Shown here: piece by piece, positions 45,196 to 57,200 of the stretch
Position numbering within the stretch: the stretch's first letter is position 1
How the letters are laid out: every line of letters starts with the position of its first letter
Assembly: GCA_028455995.1 (NCBI GenBank)
Contig: JABELC010000001.1
Coordinates: 2,220,501 to 2,284,500 of the forward strand
Direction of reading: 5' to 3'
Length of the DNA: 64,000 bases
Source of the DNA: Scleromitrula shiraiana
Lineage: Eukaryota > Ascomycota > Leotiomycetes > Helotiales > Sclerotiniaceae
Translations under genes and position numbers: made by a program
Notes under the pieces: model-generated
Databases searched by the model: none
What the model saw: only the letters and a program-made list of their open reading frames with translations
Told to the model about the DNA's origin: nothing

Positions 45196-47139
45196 CTATA
45201 CAGTGAAGACTTCTCCATCTAGAAACCTACTTTTTACCTTACTTGGCCCCTTCTTCATTTCTGTCCACGTGCCATCGATATTCCATGTCCCTGCTTTGGT
45301 GTAATCCCAGCTGTTAGAACCTTGCATGTATGCAAATCTGAAGTAATTTGGCTCCGAAATAGAAGAATTCTTCGACCAAACGAATTTTTTATCACTGGCA
45401 AGACCCTCATCAGTATATCCTCTGAACCGTTCAACATCATTAACAAGCACACTAATGCCATCGAATGGATCAGGTGGTGGAAGCCACGAGAAGGATATAG
45501 TGGAAACATTATCCCCTATGGATATTATGGGCGAGGATATCTTAGGGAGTGCAGAATTATGTTTCGCATCTCCTTGTAGAGCTGCTGGAGTTTGGAGGAC
45601 AGGATCAAAGCCCCATCGTGCAATCCCATTGATAAATAGGCCAACGAGTAAACCTTGGTAAAGGAGAGCCGGTCTAGTCTGCATACTTGTGCCAGGAAGG
45701 AGTAGCAGTGCAAGGATATAATGATGTATGCGCAGACTAAGGCCCGGAAGCAGAAGCGATATAAGAATTGCGCTCACAAAAATGCCATATAATCCAAGGT
45801 AGCGAATTAATCTTCCTTCCATACGGAAGAAAAATATTTGTTTCACAATAACAACAAAAAGGAATATGATAATCAGAGCTAGTGCAAGCTTCGCACCTGG
45901 CTGTTGGTTGATGTCATGGGCATTCAAACGTTGAATAGGTATCCACTCGAAAGTGTAGTTCGAAAGTGTTCCAACCCAACATCCGCCAAGCCATAAAATC
46001 GTCTTCTCAATCTGAGCTGTAAGCCCCGTTAAAGCCCGTTCAACACCCATATATTTGTATATGACAAAGGCGCAAAAGGCTGCAGGTAAAAACTTCCCTA
46101 GGATGTTCGAGACGAGACCAGCCATAGTAGAAGAATACGGAGGGTCAGAACCGAGACCAGTATGGGCAAAAAGCCCGGTGAAGATAGAGAAGAAGAATAG
46201 TCCTGGTGAGGTTGTGAACAGTGATAATAGTATCGTAAACGTAAGAGAGACAAAGAGCAGCGGCCAGCGCGCATCTTTAGCCTTGCAAGTGATTTCGTTT
46301 TGGAATGCAAACGAAGACGGGAAAGTAGAATCGAACCCAATGCTACTTATGCCATGCTTTTTCGAGCTTTGGTAATTACGGCGTTCTCCCACCAAATTAA
46401 CAACTCCACAACCTCCCTTTGCGTTATCGATAACTCCTGCATGGATGGCAGATCCACAGATATAGCTATCACTTCGGTAAACTGCCCTGGTATCGTTGGC
46501 TGAAGGTCCACCGATAACGAAAGGCCTATAGTTGATTTCTTGGGCTCCTACAGCTCGGGGATTCAATACCATTCGGCTGGCACAATTTGCAGGGCAGCGA
46601 AATGCAAATCCACTTCCATTGAAAGGTCGGCAATCATTACCGTTCAATCCACAACCATTGCCAGCAACCCAGTATGTGTTACCGCACCCAATATTTCCAG
46701 GAACTCCCCATTCTTCAATCTCGGTAGCAAGGGTACTCTGGCGCAATACGAGAGCAAAAGCTAAGATCCAACAGAAGTAAAATGCTAACAAGAGGGTTAT
46801 TCTGTGTCTCCTCTTGGGCATATAACGATCTAAAAGTCTTAAAGGCGCTTCTTGCAACCATGGAAACCATGGGGTTATGGTATTTATTCGCGGCGGATTT
46901 GGTCCTTTAGCCCATATGAAAGTCCGTCTACTGGCACGTCGAATTGGAACTGGGATCCATCTCAGATATCGATAGGAAGACTGGTCTTGTATAAAGCGCG
47001 GAGTTGGAGGGGAGCTGTCGTCCGAAAGTTCGTTCATTGGCAGAAGGTGGGTTCGAGCAGACTCGTCAATTGGATCATCAGGGTGTTCATCTTCTCTAGT
47101 GAGATATCGTCTATCTTCTCGATCATTCAGATCATCCAT
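45196..47139 (-). CDS. LCCL-domain polytopic membrane protein
   Basis: Fungal LCCL proteins combine an extracytosolic LCCL domain with several membrane helices; their role is unknown. One intronless frame gives 647 residues. After a charged cytosolic N-terminus and basic juxtamembrane region, helix 1 lies at about 114-134. A Cys-rich stretch follows (GCGNTYWVAGNGCGLNGNDC), then the LCCL domain at about 178-283: FRCPANCA, VGAQEINYRPFVIGG, YRSDSYICGSAIHAGVI, GGCGVVNLVGERRNY. Its conserved cysteines and the YxxDSxIC(x)AAIHAG-like core are intact. Several further hydrophobic segments span about 290-520. The C-terminal approximately 100 residues form a soluble domain with strands (ISSPIISIGDNVSTISFSW, FRGYTDEGL). 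The start is the first ATG; there is no sign of decay. Confidence 0.92.
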   Translation of the reverse strand: MDDLNDREDRRYLTREDEHPDDPIDESARTHLLPMNELSDDSSPPTPRFIQDQSSYRYLRWIPVPIRRASRRTFIWAKGPNPPRINTITPWFPWLQEAPLRLLDRYMPKRRHRITLLLAFYFCWILAFALVLRQSTLATEIEEWGVPGNIGCGNTYWVAGNGCGLNGNDCRPFNGSGFAFRCPANCASRMVLNPRAVGAQEINYRPFVIGGPSANDTRAVYRSDSYICGSAIHAGVIDNAKGGCGVVNLVGERRNYQSSKKHGISSIGFDSTFPSSFAFQNEITCKAKDARWPLLFVSLTFTILLSLFTTSPGLFFFSIFTGLFAHTGLGSDPPYSSTMAGLVSNILGKFLPAAFCAFVIYKYMGVERALTGLTAQIEKTILWLGGCWVGTLSNYTFEWIPIQRLNAHDINQQPGAKLALALIIIFLFVVIVKQIFFFRMEGRLIRYLGLYGIFVSAILISLLLPGLSLRIHHYILALLLLPGTSMQTRPALLYQGLLVGLFINGIARWGFDPVLQTPAALQGDAKHNSALPKISSPIISIGDNVSTISFSWLPPPDPFDGISVLVNDVERFRGYTDEGLASDKKFVWSKNSSISEPNYFRFAYMQGSNSWDYTKAGTWNIDGTWTEMKKGPSKVKSRFLDGEVFTV

Positions 47140-47763
47140 ACTGAATCGACCTATAACTTCAGATGATTAGAATTAAACAATCCGGGATTACCGGACTGGC
47201 TCACTTTATTTTCCTTCTTTAAGTTATCATAATAATTTATATGAATAAATAACTTTTCTGCTTGAGCGAAGTAATGAGATAAGTTACATAAATAATGTAG
47301 CAAAAATATTATAAAAGCACTTTTGTAAATATCAAAAATTGAAATGTTACAGAAGTACAAACTTGAAGGTACAGTAACGTACATGCCATGTGGGTAGTCG
47401 GAGGAGTATTTGGGTAACCTCGGGATGATAAATCAGCCCTATCGCAAAAGCCTTCTTAACTCCACATTTAACGCTAGTCTTTTTCGGATGCTTACTAAAG
47501 CTTTGACAAATATACCCATTTTTGTTGTTGGCATCAGCATACCATGCGGTTCAATCTCGATCATCAGACAAGACGGTAGACATGTCGATGAAAATTTTCA
47601 GTATACCATCACTCAAATTCGACGCTAGGTATATTATCTGAGGGTTGCTGGCCTGCAGAAAACTCAGCAACTGGACATCACTCTACCCATATCAGAATTT
47701 TTTAATTTTTTACAATTCTCAAATTTTGATATTGATCTTGCTTTGAGGTCCCCACAAAAGAAC
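47140..47763. promoter_or_regulatory. Divergent intergenic region, LCCL gene / QTRT2
   Basis: A 624-bp spacer between two diverging start codons must carry both promoters. It is AT-rich, with no credible small gene. Confidence 0.5.
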
Positions 47764-49235
47764 ATGGCTACTGTTAATATGGCCTCGAAGAAGTCTACGA
47801 GGCTTAGCTTCGATATCTTGAGCAATCTGGATCCTAATATTACTGGACCACGGCTCGGTAGATTGGCTTTTCAAGGACGGAAAGAACTGGAAACACCAAA
47901 CTTCATAGCTGTCACCTCCAGGGGTGTTGTACCACATATGACACCTGATGTCATTTCAGCACATGGGCAGATTCCAGGTGTTCATATGGCGTTAGAAGAC
48001 TGTAGGTCTCATGTTGTTTGTCATGTATTTTATCACCTGACCTGACCTTTTTTCTCCTAGTCATAGAGAAGAATAATAGTCACACCCCTCCTATCTTGAA
48101 TTGTTCGGGGAAGAATTCTCCTCTTCACATGTTTACCGCCTTACCAACTTCAGTTCTATCACTTCTTGCGCCAAGAAGAACCCCAGCCGTCAGTGGTCCT
48201 AACGGCAATACTAACACTGCTATTTCCATATTTACCTCAACGGGCTTTCAAACTCTTACCAACAAGTTCTACATCAACTCGATTGAGACTCTTCGTCCAG
48301 ATATTGCCATTGCGCTTGCCGATGTCCCATATAGTACTACTCCTGGAGTGAAACGTACTGTCAAAATGGGAGATAGAAGTCAACAATGGCTGTCTGAGAT
48401 CATGACTGACAAGGCAGACGATCAAGCTATCTTTGCTCCAGTTCTTCCTATAGATTACCAAAGTCAATGGGAATATATCAACTACGTTGCTGATGACCTT
48501 GCGGATGGAATTTCAGGTCTCGCTTTTTATGACTCGAATTTACTTCCCGATATTCCAGCAACCACAGTGATGTCTACACTTGCTCGCCTTTCTCTGGACG
48601 AGCCATCGTCTCCTCATCACATCCTCAGGCAAGTATCTCTGGGAATGGACATTTTCACAATCCCGTTCATCAATTTCGCTACAGATGCTGGCATTGCATT
48701 GAGCTTTGAGTTTCCATCGCCAGCGGTATCTCAATCTACTACAGATGAGGGCAGTGCCATCCTCCCTCTAGGAGTTGATATGTGGACACCAGCACATGCT
48801 ACTTCACTTCTTCCTTTTTCCCCATCTTGCAAATGTTACGCATGTACCTCTCATCATCGCGCATTTGTCCAACATTTACTTTCTGCTAAAGAGATGCTTG
48901 GCTGGGTATTATTACAAGTCCATAACCACTTCGTTCTTTCAACATTCTTCGCATCGATCCGACAAAGCATCAAAGAAGACAGGTTTGAAAAGGATTGCGA
49001 GACATTCACGAGACTTTACGAAAGCGAGCTACCAGAGAAAAGCGGTCAAGGGCCAAGAGCCAGAGGTTATCATTTTAAGAGTGAGGGACCGGGAGAGAAG
49101 AAAAAGAACAAGGCTGCGTGGGCGAATGATCTGAGTTCTAAAGCGAATGGTAAAGAGTTAGATGTTAATGCTGTACCTGATGAAGGAGGAGAGCAGCTGC
49201 AAGAAAAGGGTTTCGCAGAAAAGGTAGAAAATTAG
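47764..49235 (+). CDS. QTRT2: Queuine tRNA-ribosyltransferase accessory subunit 2
   Basis: This non-catalytic partner pairs with QTRT1 to form the eukaryotic tRNA-guanine transglycosylase, which inserts queuine at the wobble position of GUN-anticodon tRNAs, often at the mitochondrial outer surface. Two exons (47764-48001 and 48061-49235) join in phase for 470 residues. Features are the TGT barrel opening (LSFDILSNLDPNITGPRLGRLAFQGRKELETPNFIAVTSRGVVPHM), RPDIAIALADVPYSTTPGVKRT, and the zinc-site segment CKCYACTSHHRAFVQHLLSAKEMLGWVLLQVHNH with the expected Cys/His ligands. The QWLSEIM and LPIDYQSQWEY portions match the accessory, not the catalytic, subunit pattern. The C-terminal tail is Lys/Glu/Gly-rich and variable. 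Fungi cannot make queuine and must salvage it, so QTRT1 should exist elsewhere in this genome. Confidence 0.92.
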
Positions 49236-49376
49236 ACTGCCAAGAACATTTGGCAAGATTCTGGACCAAGTATTTAGAGTATATTCCAATGGAAAGAGAT
49301 GTCCAAAGGTATTCAATTACAGTCTCTCCAATGAAAAGCTATAACATAAGTGTTCTAGGTATATATCCTCACCGGG

Positions 49377-51457
49377 TCACCGTAACATTCCCAGGTTTTC
49401 CGCTCAACTTCGCTCCTCCATGCTCACTAAACCAATCCAAGAATTGAAACATGCTAGCCTTTGGAATACTTTCCAAATAAGTCTGATTTAAGTGCTGCAG
49501 ACCAAACTTAACCTTACTTCCCGAGAAACATTCAAAGTTGTCAAAGATTGCCTAACCAAATGCACCCGTCACATTAACACCTATATAATTAGGTTAGTGA
49601 TTATGAACCCGAACAATAGAAAGAGGATCAGAGTAAACCCACCATCAACAACCTTCGCCTTTAAAATATTATCCAAAAACCCTCTATAGTAATCCGCCCT
49701 CCTCAAATCCCACAAGATCCCTCCCAAGCTACTCAATTCCCCCTCAAATGGTTCCGCAAACCCAAACTCACTAACCACAATATCCCCCACCGTTGGAAAC
49801 AGCTTCTTCGTAATAACATTCAAGAGCTCTCTAATCCCCAACGGTGTACTAACCAACCAACTAACCCCCTCATCAGCCGCCGGACCCAGCAGAAATCCAT
49901 CTGCAGCAAGTGATGTCGATCCCGCACATTCCGGATACCCAGGTGCTAAAGAATTCGCAGCGCATGCGGCAAATCCCCTAGGAATTCCATACGCAAGATA
50001 TGATGTATAACCATCTATAGCAAAGAAATCACAGCTTCCCTTAATCAATTCTTTTTCGGCATCCGTAAATTTGGGTAGTAAGGAGCATAATGTTTCTTTC
50101 AACATGGGCGAATAATCGCCATCTTCGCGCCAGCAACCATTGAACCATCCAAGAACAAATTCACAATTACGAGCTACAGAATCGGCATCAACATCCGAGG
50201 TACTATTTGGAGCAAAGAAGTTTCCGGGAATTTTTGAAGGTTATGCGGCCTTGTCCGTGGAATTCTTCGTGATACCATTTAGCGACTTTAGCATGGGCGA
50301 AGATTGTGTAATGCGAACAGGCTATGCGGGCTGCGAGTCCACCTGTTATGTTGTGGTAGGCGGGGTAGTTGCCCCTGGAGTTGCCGGCGGGGTAGTACGA
50401 GTATTGCCAGTTGCAATATTGGGGTTCATTGAAAGTATACTAGATTGACACATCCTTATCGTATCTACTAATGACATATTTCGCATAGTTGAAGAAATTA
50501 TCTACTATATTTTCGTCTGTCCATGCACCATAGGAATTGAAGAGTGCGAGTGGGGTTTCTGGGAATTGTAAGCAATGCAGAATACGAAATCATCTGTTCG
50601 AAGAAATACCCCAGTGAAACAAAGTAACAGTAGGCTTTATTCCTAAAGCCAACATCGTTGCAATAACATCATCGTAATGTTTTACACCCTGTTCATTGAC
50701 CGGCCCATTCCTAAAGGGAAAGAATCTTGGCCTTGCAATTCAACATTAGTCTTAAGCTGAATCTTTTTATGTGCAACTTACCAAGAAAATGAAGGAGAAA
50801 AATAAGGAATCCCAAGATTGGCAAGACGGGCAAAGTCTTGCTTGTAGAGCCAATAATGACTAGCCACAATATCTCCGGTTGAGTTATCTGACACGGCTTC
50901 ATAATATCGATGTGCGATCAAATCCCAGATTGAAGGACTCTTGTCTTCATCCTTTGCAGCGCCTTCAATTTGATATGCACTGGCTGCTAAACCCCAGATG
51001 AAATCATCAGGGAGAGTTGCATTATTGAGAGAGGTATCATATGTTGAGACTTAGAGATATTAGACATGTTTTATTCGAGATTGAATGTGGTATACTAGTG
51101 GATGGAAAGGACCTGGTCGAGGATATGATGAAGGCTCCGGTGTTGGTTCAACCATGGTGGTAATGGGTCCTACAGCAATTGAGCCAACTTGGTTCCATAG
51201 CATCGCCAATTCCTCATTGGAATATTGATATGTCAATGCTGTCGAGGCAGCAGAAATATCATACACCTTGGTAGAGTATGTACTTGAAGCAGTAGGAATT
51301 TGAGATGTGCATTGCCCGGTTTGAGGGAAGGCAATGCCAAATAGGCATATATATTTAGATGTAAAAATCTTTAGGAACATAAAGAAAATGAATACAAACA
51401 CCCGTAAGCTCACCTGAATTCGCAACTTGCGAAAAATTGGGGTTTATAGCTATCCAT
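49377..51457 (-). pseudogene. GH1 family beta-glucosidase, secreted type, disrupted
   Basis: GH1 enzymes cleave terminal beta-glucosides; related fungal secreted forms act on plant or fungal oligosaccharides. The reading order is clear on the minus strand: STYDTSLNNATLPDDFIWGL, AASAYQIEGAAKDEDKSPSIWD, HYDDVIATMLALGIKPTVTLFHW, ALFNSYGAWTDENIVDNFF, the acid/base motif TFNEPQYCNW, AHAKVAKWYHEEFHGQGRI, the nucleophile region VVSEFGFAEPFEG, and ASMFQFLDWFSEHGGAKLSG at the end. Lesions: TAG at 50442-50440, where TGG is expected before YTFNEP; TAG at 49554-49552, where TGG is expected in AFGxAIFDNFE; a frame change near 50225-50236; and a phase mismatch at the 51090-51098 splice junction. The substrate-binding FEW site reads FEC, and no signal-peptide ATG is certain. 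At least three normal introns remain, so this is recent decay of a once functional gene. Confidence 0.9.
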
Positions 51458-52581
51458 GACAGACCAAGATGATCTCATTGATGCAGGCTAAGTTAACTAA
51501 CTACTCTTGTCTGGATAAACAACGACCGCGGGGTGTGCAGCATAAAGCATAAATCAATTTGGAAAGGCCTACATATAATCCATGTAGCAACATGAGGTCA
51601 ACGATAAATAGGTAAAGCTCATCATAAGTCTGCAGTATAGGAGACAGGTACTCGGGACTACGGAAGGACCCCGAAGATTCTTTCCGGTATAAGTTCCTGG
51701 CTGCAAGTTGAAGATGCAGCAAACACAGCCATTTGGATGGAGACTTAGGCCAAGTTGATGTACGTACAATGAAGAGATAATCCGTCTGAACCCCACAATA
51801 CCCTTGGCATATCGGCACGATCGGTTTTTCAGTCGTAAGGAAGAACATGTCGTTATCACAACGTCGAAGCATCGAATCATCTACATGACTTGGCGGATAA
51901 TAGTTAACGCGCCTTGCCTGTGAGATACAAAGCAGATCGATCAGACCTCAAAGATCCTCACGACGACCGGCAACAATATACATCAAGAACATCACTTCAC
52001 ACATAGAGTTCTACAACATATAACATCTAAATAATAAGCATATTCCAAGATAACCTTCCCCTCGTTCAACCTTCCAAATAAGCAACATATAAAATGGGTA
52101 TATAGATCATAAAATGAAACAACAACGAGATTGATTTCCTCGAGGTCGAGATTAACGACAGATCCTTCCTTCTCAGAACATATAAGTATGACAAAATCAA
52201 TAGCATAACGCTATCGACGGTCATTTCCCCAAACACTACCACTTTATAGATCCAGCAGCGTTGCGGATTGATGCTCATAAAGAAGAAAGGAAAAAAAAGA
52301 GAAGAGGAAAAAAAATTGACGCGAAAATTCTAAATATATTGCTATCGTCACGTGTAGCGGATTCTTAATCATCAAATATGTTTGAAATTATCATGGCCTG
52401 ATTGGTTAAATTATCAACCCCATAACCGAGGCCAGCCATTATTCCGGGGCCGATACCTTCCGTATGTATCAACGACGATAATATATCCATTCATACCCGT
52501 TTCTATTGTCTCGTTGAGCCTCAATCTACTACTCTTCTCAATCACCTCACTTCAAGTACGAGCTCATAATTAATAGTTAGG
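51458..52581. other. Gene-free stretch, 1.1 kb
   Basis: It lies between the GH1 relic and SdhC. Overlapping minus frames at 51501-51880 show no domain. The right end is the SdhC promoter. Confidence 0.5.
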
Positions 52582-53330
52582 ATGTTTTCACAAAAAGTAA
52601 CTCAGCAGTCGCTGCGTCGACGTAAGTTTCCAGATTCTCCATTCCTCATCTTTGGGATATCCCACCTCGATTTATTGTTGTAGTTATGGTTTCGGTAATC
52701 TGCTAATACTATCCATAGTTGCTGCTGGCCAGCCATCAGTTATCTCCCAATTGGCCATGAGAAGATTAGCAGCACCCGCAGTCATCGGCGCATCAATGCA
52801 AACTAGGTTTGTCCCATCCTATCCTCCTCCTCCCCTCACCCACCTCCCAACAAGACAAAATAACTAACCACTCCCCCTCCTCCCCCAGATCCGTAACCAC
52901 CCAAAAAATAACCCCCGCAGAAAGCTACGACATCCTCAAAGCCCAACGCAAACTCCGCCCCACCTCCCCCCATCTCACCATCTACCAGCCCCAAATCCCT
53001 TGGATCATGTCCGCACTCAACCGCATAACCGGGTGCGTCCTTTCCGGCGGCTTCTACGTCTTCGGCGCCGCCTACCTCGTATCTCCTCTCTTCGGCTGGC
53101 ATCTGGATAGCGCGACTTTGGCTGCGGGATTTGCGGCTTGGCCTTTGGCGGCGAAGGTTGCCGCTAAATTTACGTTGGCTTTGCCGTTCACTTATCATTC
53201 GTTTAATGGGCTGAGACATTTGGCTTGGGATTCGGGGAGGATTTTCAAGAATGCGCAGGTTGTTAGGACGGGATGGGCGGTCGTTGGTTTGAGTGTTACT
53301 AGTGCTTTGGCTTTGGTTGCGTTTTGGTAG
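52582..53330 (+). CDS. SDHC: Succinate dehydrogenase cytochrome b subunit (SdhC)
   Basis: SdhC anchors complex II in the mitochondrial inner membrane, binds heme b and helps form the ubiquinone site that SDHI fungicides occupy. Three exons (52582-52621, 52719-52806, 52889-53330) give 189 residues, the normal size. The first two exons encode a basic presequence (MFSQKVTQQSLRRLAAGQPS, then AMRRLAAPAVIGASMQTRSV). The mature part carries the quinone-site segment RPTSPHLTIYQPQIPWIMSA and NRITGCVLSGGFYVFG, followed by three membrane helices. The heme-binding signature FTYHSFNGLRHLAWDSGRIF lies before the last helix. Ser-Asn and Arg-His residues typical of the family are all present, so the protein should be functional. 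GC-rich codon use in exon 3 is stronger than in neighbours, consistent with high expression. Confidence 0.95.
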
Positions 53331-54219
53331 ATGTGTCGTGAGTGGAAGAAGAATGAGGGGATTGAGGGTTTGGGAACTAGTGTCAAGACTTGAAACGATA
53401 TACGGATTACACTTGCTGGTCACTATTGCTGAGGCCTGATTGGGTGTTACTCTGTGTTTTAGTGCGCTTCTCGAAGTCTACATCGATTATTCAGCACCCA
53501 TACAGAGTTGGGAGGCTATTAGTTGAGCAGTTTGGCATGTCTACAGATAAGATGACATTGCGGATGATGGTACCTATAGGTATTCTGAAATATGTAGGAA
53601 ACCTTTGAATCCAAAAAGGCGTCACTCACTTTAGAAGTCTCTTTGATGTCATGTCTACTTCCACACAACATGCAATTAAACCTCAATCATCATTAGGAAG
53701 CAGGAATCACGATTTGGATCTAGTATATGATGCCAAACGCAACAGATTACGAATGGAGCCATTGATGATACATATTTCATTCTTTATTGCCTACAATCAT
53801 AAAATCTTCCCCTTGATTACAGCACAGCCCATCATCTATCAGTCATCCATCTTCACAGAAAATAGTCATCCCAGAAATACCACAATTGGAGTTCCATCTT
53901 TCTCAATTGGAAAAAGAAATCCACTCAATTTATCCCATCATAATCATCAATCTCGTTAAAATCTCGACTTAACAAGAAACTCCAAGCTTAACGTATAGAA
54001 AAAACAATTTTGCTTTAAATAGCAGCAATGAACATATCGCATCCCATCATCACCAACTCTGTCATCATCGCATCAGCCCACACGCCGCTTCCAAACGCCG
54101 GAATCGCTAGCGGGCACGAAGTAAAGCAACAAAAAGTCAAGAGAAAAGCACTCCGTAGACTGCAACGTAGTCTGTATGCTCCCACCGTGTTCTCAGAGTA
54201 TTGACCGGCATTGCCAGAG
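53331..54219. other. Convergent 3'-3' intergenic region
   Basis: This 889 bp between SdhC (+) and the minus-strand large gene holds both 3' regions. The 102-codon plus frame at 53651-53959 has no domain and is not called. Confidence 0.5.
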
Positions 54220-57200
54220 CTACCAGTAGGTAGTATAACCTGTGATTTTACTACCCTTAATCTCATCGACCCGCTCATTATCATTATAGTAGCCAACTCC
54301 ATCCATCTGTGCAATCATTACGCAAGCGGGTCTAATCAAACTTTCCGAAATGTCCTTCGAAGCAAGATTTTGGATTGTCCACTTAGTTTGGTTGCCGATC
54401 TCAAGTGTCTGATTCTCTTTCAAGATCTCTTCCAGCGCATACGACGTAATGGAGACTTCTTGCCAGCATGTTTCAACTTTTCCCATCTCCGTCTTCTTCT
54501 CCTCCCGGAAGATATAAACATGTGCTTCTTTCCCCCTGACTCTTAATTTATTCCCGCAAGATTTATCCACCTCCATTATATGCAACTTTGATTCCTTATC
54601 TCGGCTGAGGTAAGTCTTCGTCTTGCGTAACTTCATGCTCCAAACCTCGAAGCATTCCAATAGCTTATTTGAGATTTCGATAGCATGGTTAGGTTTGTGA
54701 TTGCCTGGACTGAACAAGTAACATTAGCTTGTATTCTCATACAGCAGCAGCACATATAACTTACGGGATGAAGAGTGTATTGGCAATTTCGTCCGCTAAG
54801 TCCGCATAAGAGTCCCAACCATTGAGAACCCCCAGATTCCCACGATCACGAATTTCTTGGTCGTTCATGAAACCTACTGCTGAGATGCGACAATCCCAAT
54901 TTCTCATAGTGCCGTGAATATAAACACCACCAAAATCTTTCGGGACTTTGATGCGGGTTTTGAAGGTTTCGGAGTCAACTTCGACAGTAAACATAAAATT
55001 TGTACGAAGGTCTTGACATTCAAATTCATATACGACTTGCCACTCGGTCGTGTCTTTCGCCCAGACACGAGTCTCTTCCTTCTCCTTAATATTAAGAAGG
55101 AAATTTGAATCTGCTTCCATGGTCGATATCATATTGGTGAAACTGAGCTCAGGGCCATCTCCAGGTCTGGCATTTATTGGAGATAGGTCTTTGATGATTG
55201 AGTCAGCAGAAAGCTGCCTCTCACTCTGGTCACTGACTATTCGAAGAGGCAAGTTTCCAAGGAAAATTCGACCAAACTCTAGTCGAACCAGAATATCTCC
55301 ACTAAACCCCCTAGTCGGCGCCATAAGAGCACCGAATTTTCCTTCGATATCTTTTAGAAATGATTTTTGAGGGTCCTCCACTCTTAGAGTAGATTTTATT
55401 GGTGAATGTTGCTTTGCAGCTTTTTGTCGCATAGTCTGATGAAAGACGCGCGTACTTGCTTCATCCACCAACTGAAGGCGAGGTTGTGGGAGTTGATTAC
55501 CTTGTCTCATTGTGGGCACGAGAGGTTCTATGAGACTAGATAACTCTTCGGATGGTGACCTAGGGTGGTTCACTGCTGAAGTTAAACTGCTTGATATATC
55601 TAAGCTGTCGAGCTGAGTCCAACCAACATTTGAAACGAGCGGCTCGGCGCGTGGATTCAAAAATCCTTCAATTTGGCTGGTGTCTTGTGAAGGATCACTA
55701 AGATCAATGAGATCATTGGTGGGTTCTACCACTTCTCTAATCCGAGTTTCATTATTGACCTCTTCTTTTTCTGCTTCATTTTCTGCAGTGCATTGAATGT
55801 TTAGAATTGTGTCTGCGATTTGGCTCTGAAGAGTGGTTTGTGGAAAAGTATTTACATCTGTGGCTTCAACTTCAGAGCTTGGGGTTATCTCGAAATTACT
55901 CCACGCCCCTGTAGCAGCCGGTAGGTTGTGACTGTTGGCTATTTGCATGCTCTTTAGTAACGCGAACGAAGTTATATCAAAAGAGAAAGTAACTCACCCG
56001 ATGGTTCAAAAGTGTTTGCAGACAAAGTTTCCTTGTCGGCGACGAGCGAATCCTGTTTATCATATCCGGCAATTGATTGAGCAACATTGCCAGCCCAGCC
56101 TGCGATGCTTCTCTTCTCCGTTGGCTCCAATAAAACATCTAGTTTAACAGGCACTTTTTCAACAATTTCTTCTTCTAATTTCTCTTCTTCAGCGTCCTCG
56201 GCCTCCTGACGTTTTATCTCCAGATCATAACCCCCTGGAAAATATCCTTCTAGATCTTGATCTGGAGCACCGCGTGAATTGCAAAGAAAGCCAGCCCATG
56301 TCTTAGAAGCAGCCTGGCCTGGCAGTCCTTGTTGAATAGGTGCAGCTGGAGCTGGCTTTCTTGGTTGAAAGGTTACGTATTGTGTTTTCATTGGAACGAA
56401 GAGACATGCCCTGATGATGAATTGTTTCTTGAGAGGTTCGTAATGGTCCTCTCTTCCCACCAAAATGTTTTCAACATACTTCTTGTTCATGTTCTTGATA
56501 GGCTTTATAATGAATTTGCATTTATCTTGATTTTCGGTATAGAAAGTATGATGGAATGACCTCTTCATATCCTAGGAATAAATTTGAGTTTCAGAGCAAG
56601 CCTTTCCAGATAGTCAGAAAGCATCTACTAACCTTGAACGACACAATAACTGAAAGCTTTGTAATTGCAATCTGGAGTGTTTTTTCGTCATTTGCACCGA
56701 TGTAAACTTTTGACTCGCTTGATGATTTTATAAAAGCGCAATTCGTTACTCTCATGACGAAAATCAGTTCCTCATCTGGCAGTACCACGTCGATGTCTGT
56801 GCCATCCTGAACCCAAATGAAACGATAATCGAAGGCCAATATCTCCTGTGGGTAGAAGCTATTGTCTACACTAGCATTGCCTAATTGCAAGCGCTCATCT
56901 TCACCCCGTATCCAAGCTGAAACCTTCACGATCAAGTTGCTTCGAAACTGAATTTGGTATTAGTGAGTTATCTAAAGATCGCAGAGTACATTGCATCCGG
57001 TACATACTCTAACCTCAGCAGACTCATCACTTTGGTCTTCAAAATCTTCGTACTGCTCGTCCGATTCCTCTGCCACATCATCTCCGCCCTCTTCTTTTAT
57101 AATCGTTCTTGTAATACGATCCAATTCGTGTTGGAGAAATAGCAGATGGTAATCAGACGCAAGCCAAAACACATGACTTTCATTGAGCCATCTAATAGTA

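Noticed and set aside
52836..53423. 195-codon minus frame opposite SdhC
   Set aside because: It is antisense to the well supported SdhC coding exon and composed of biased residues.
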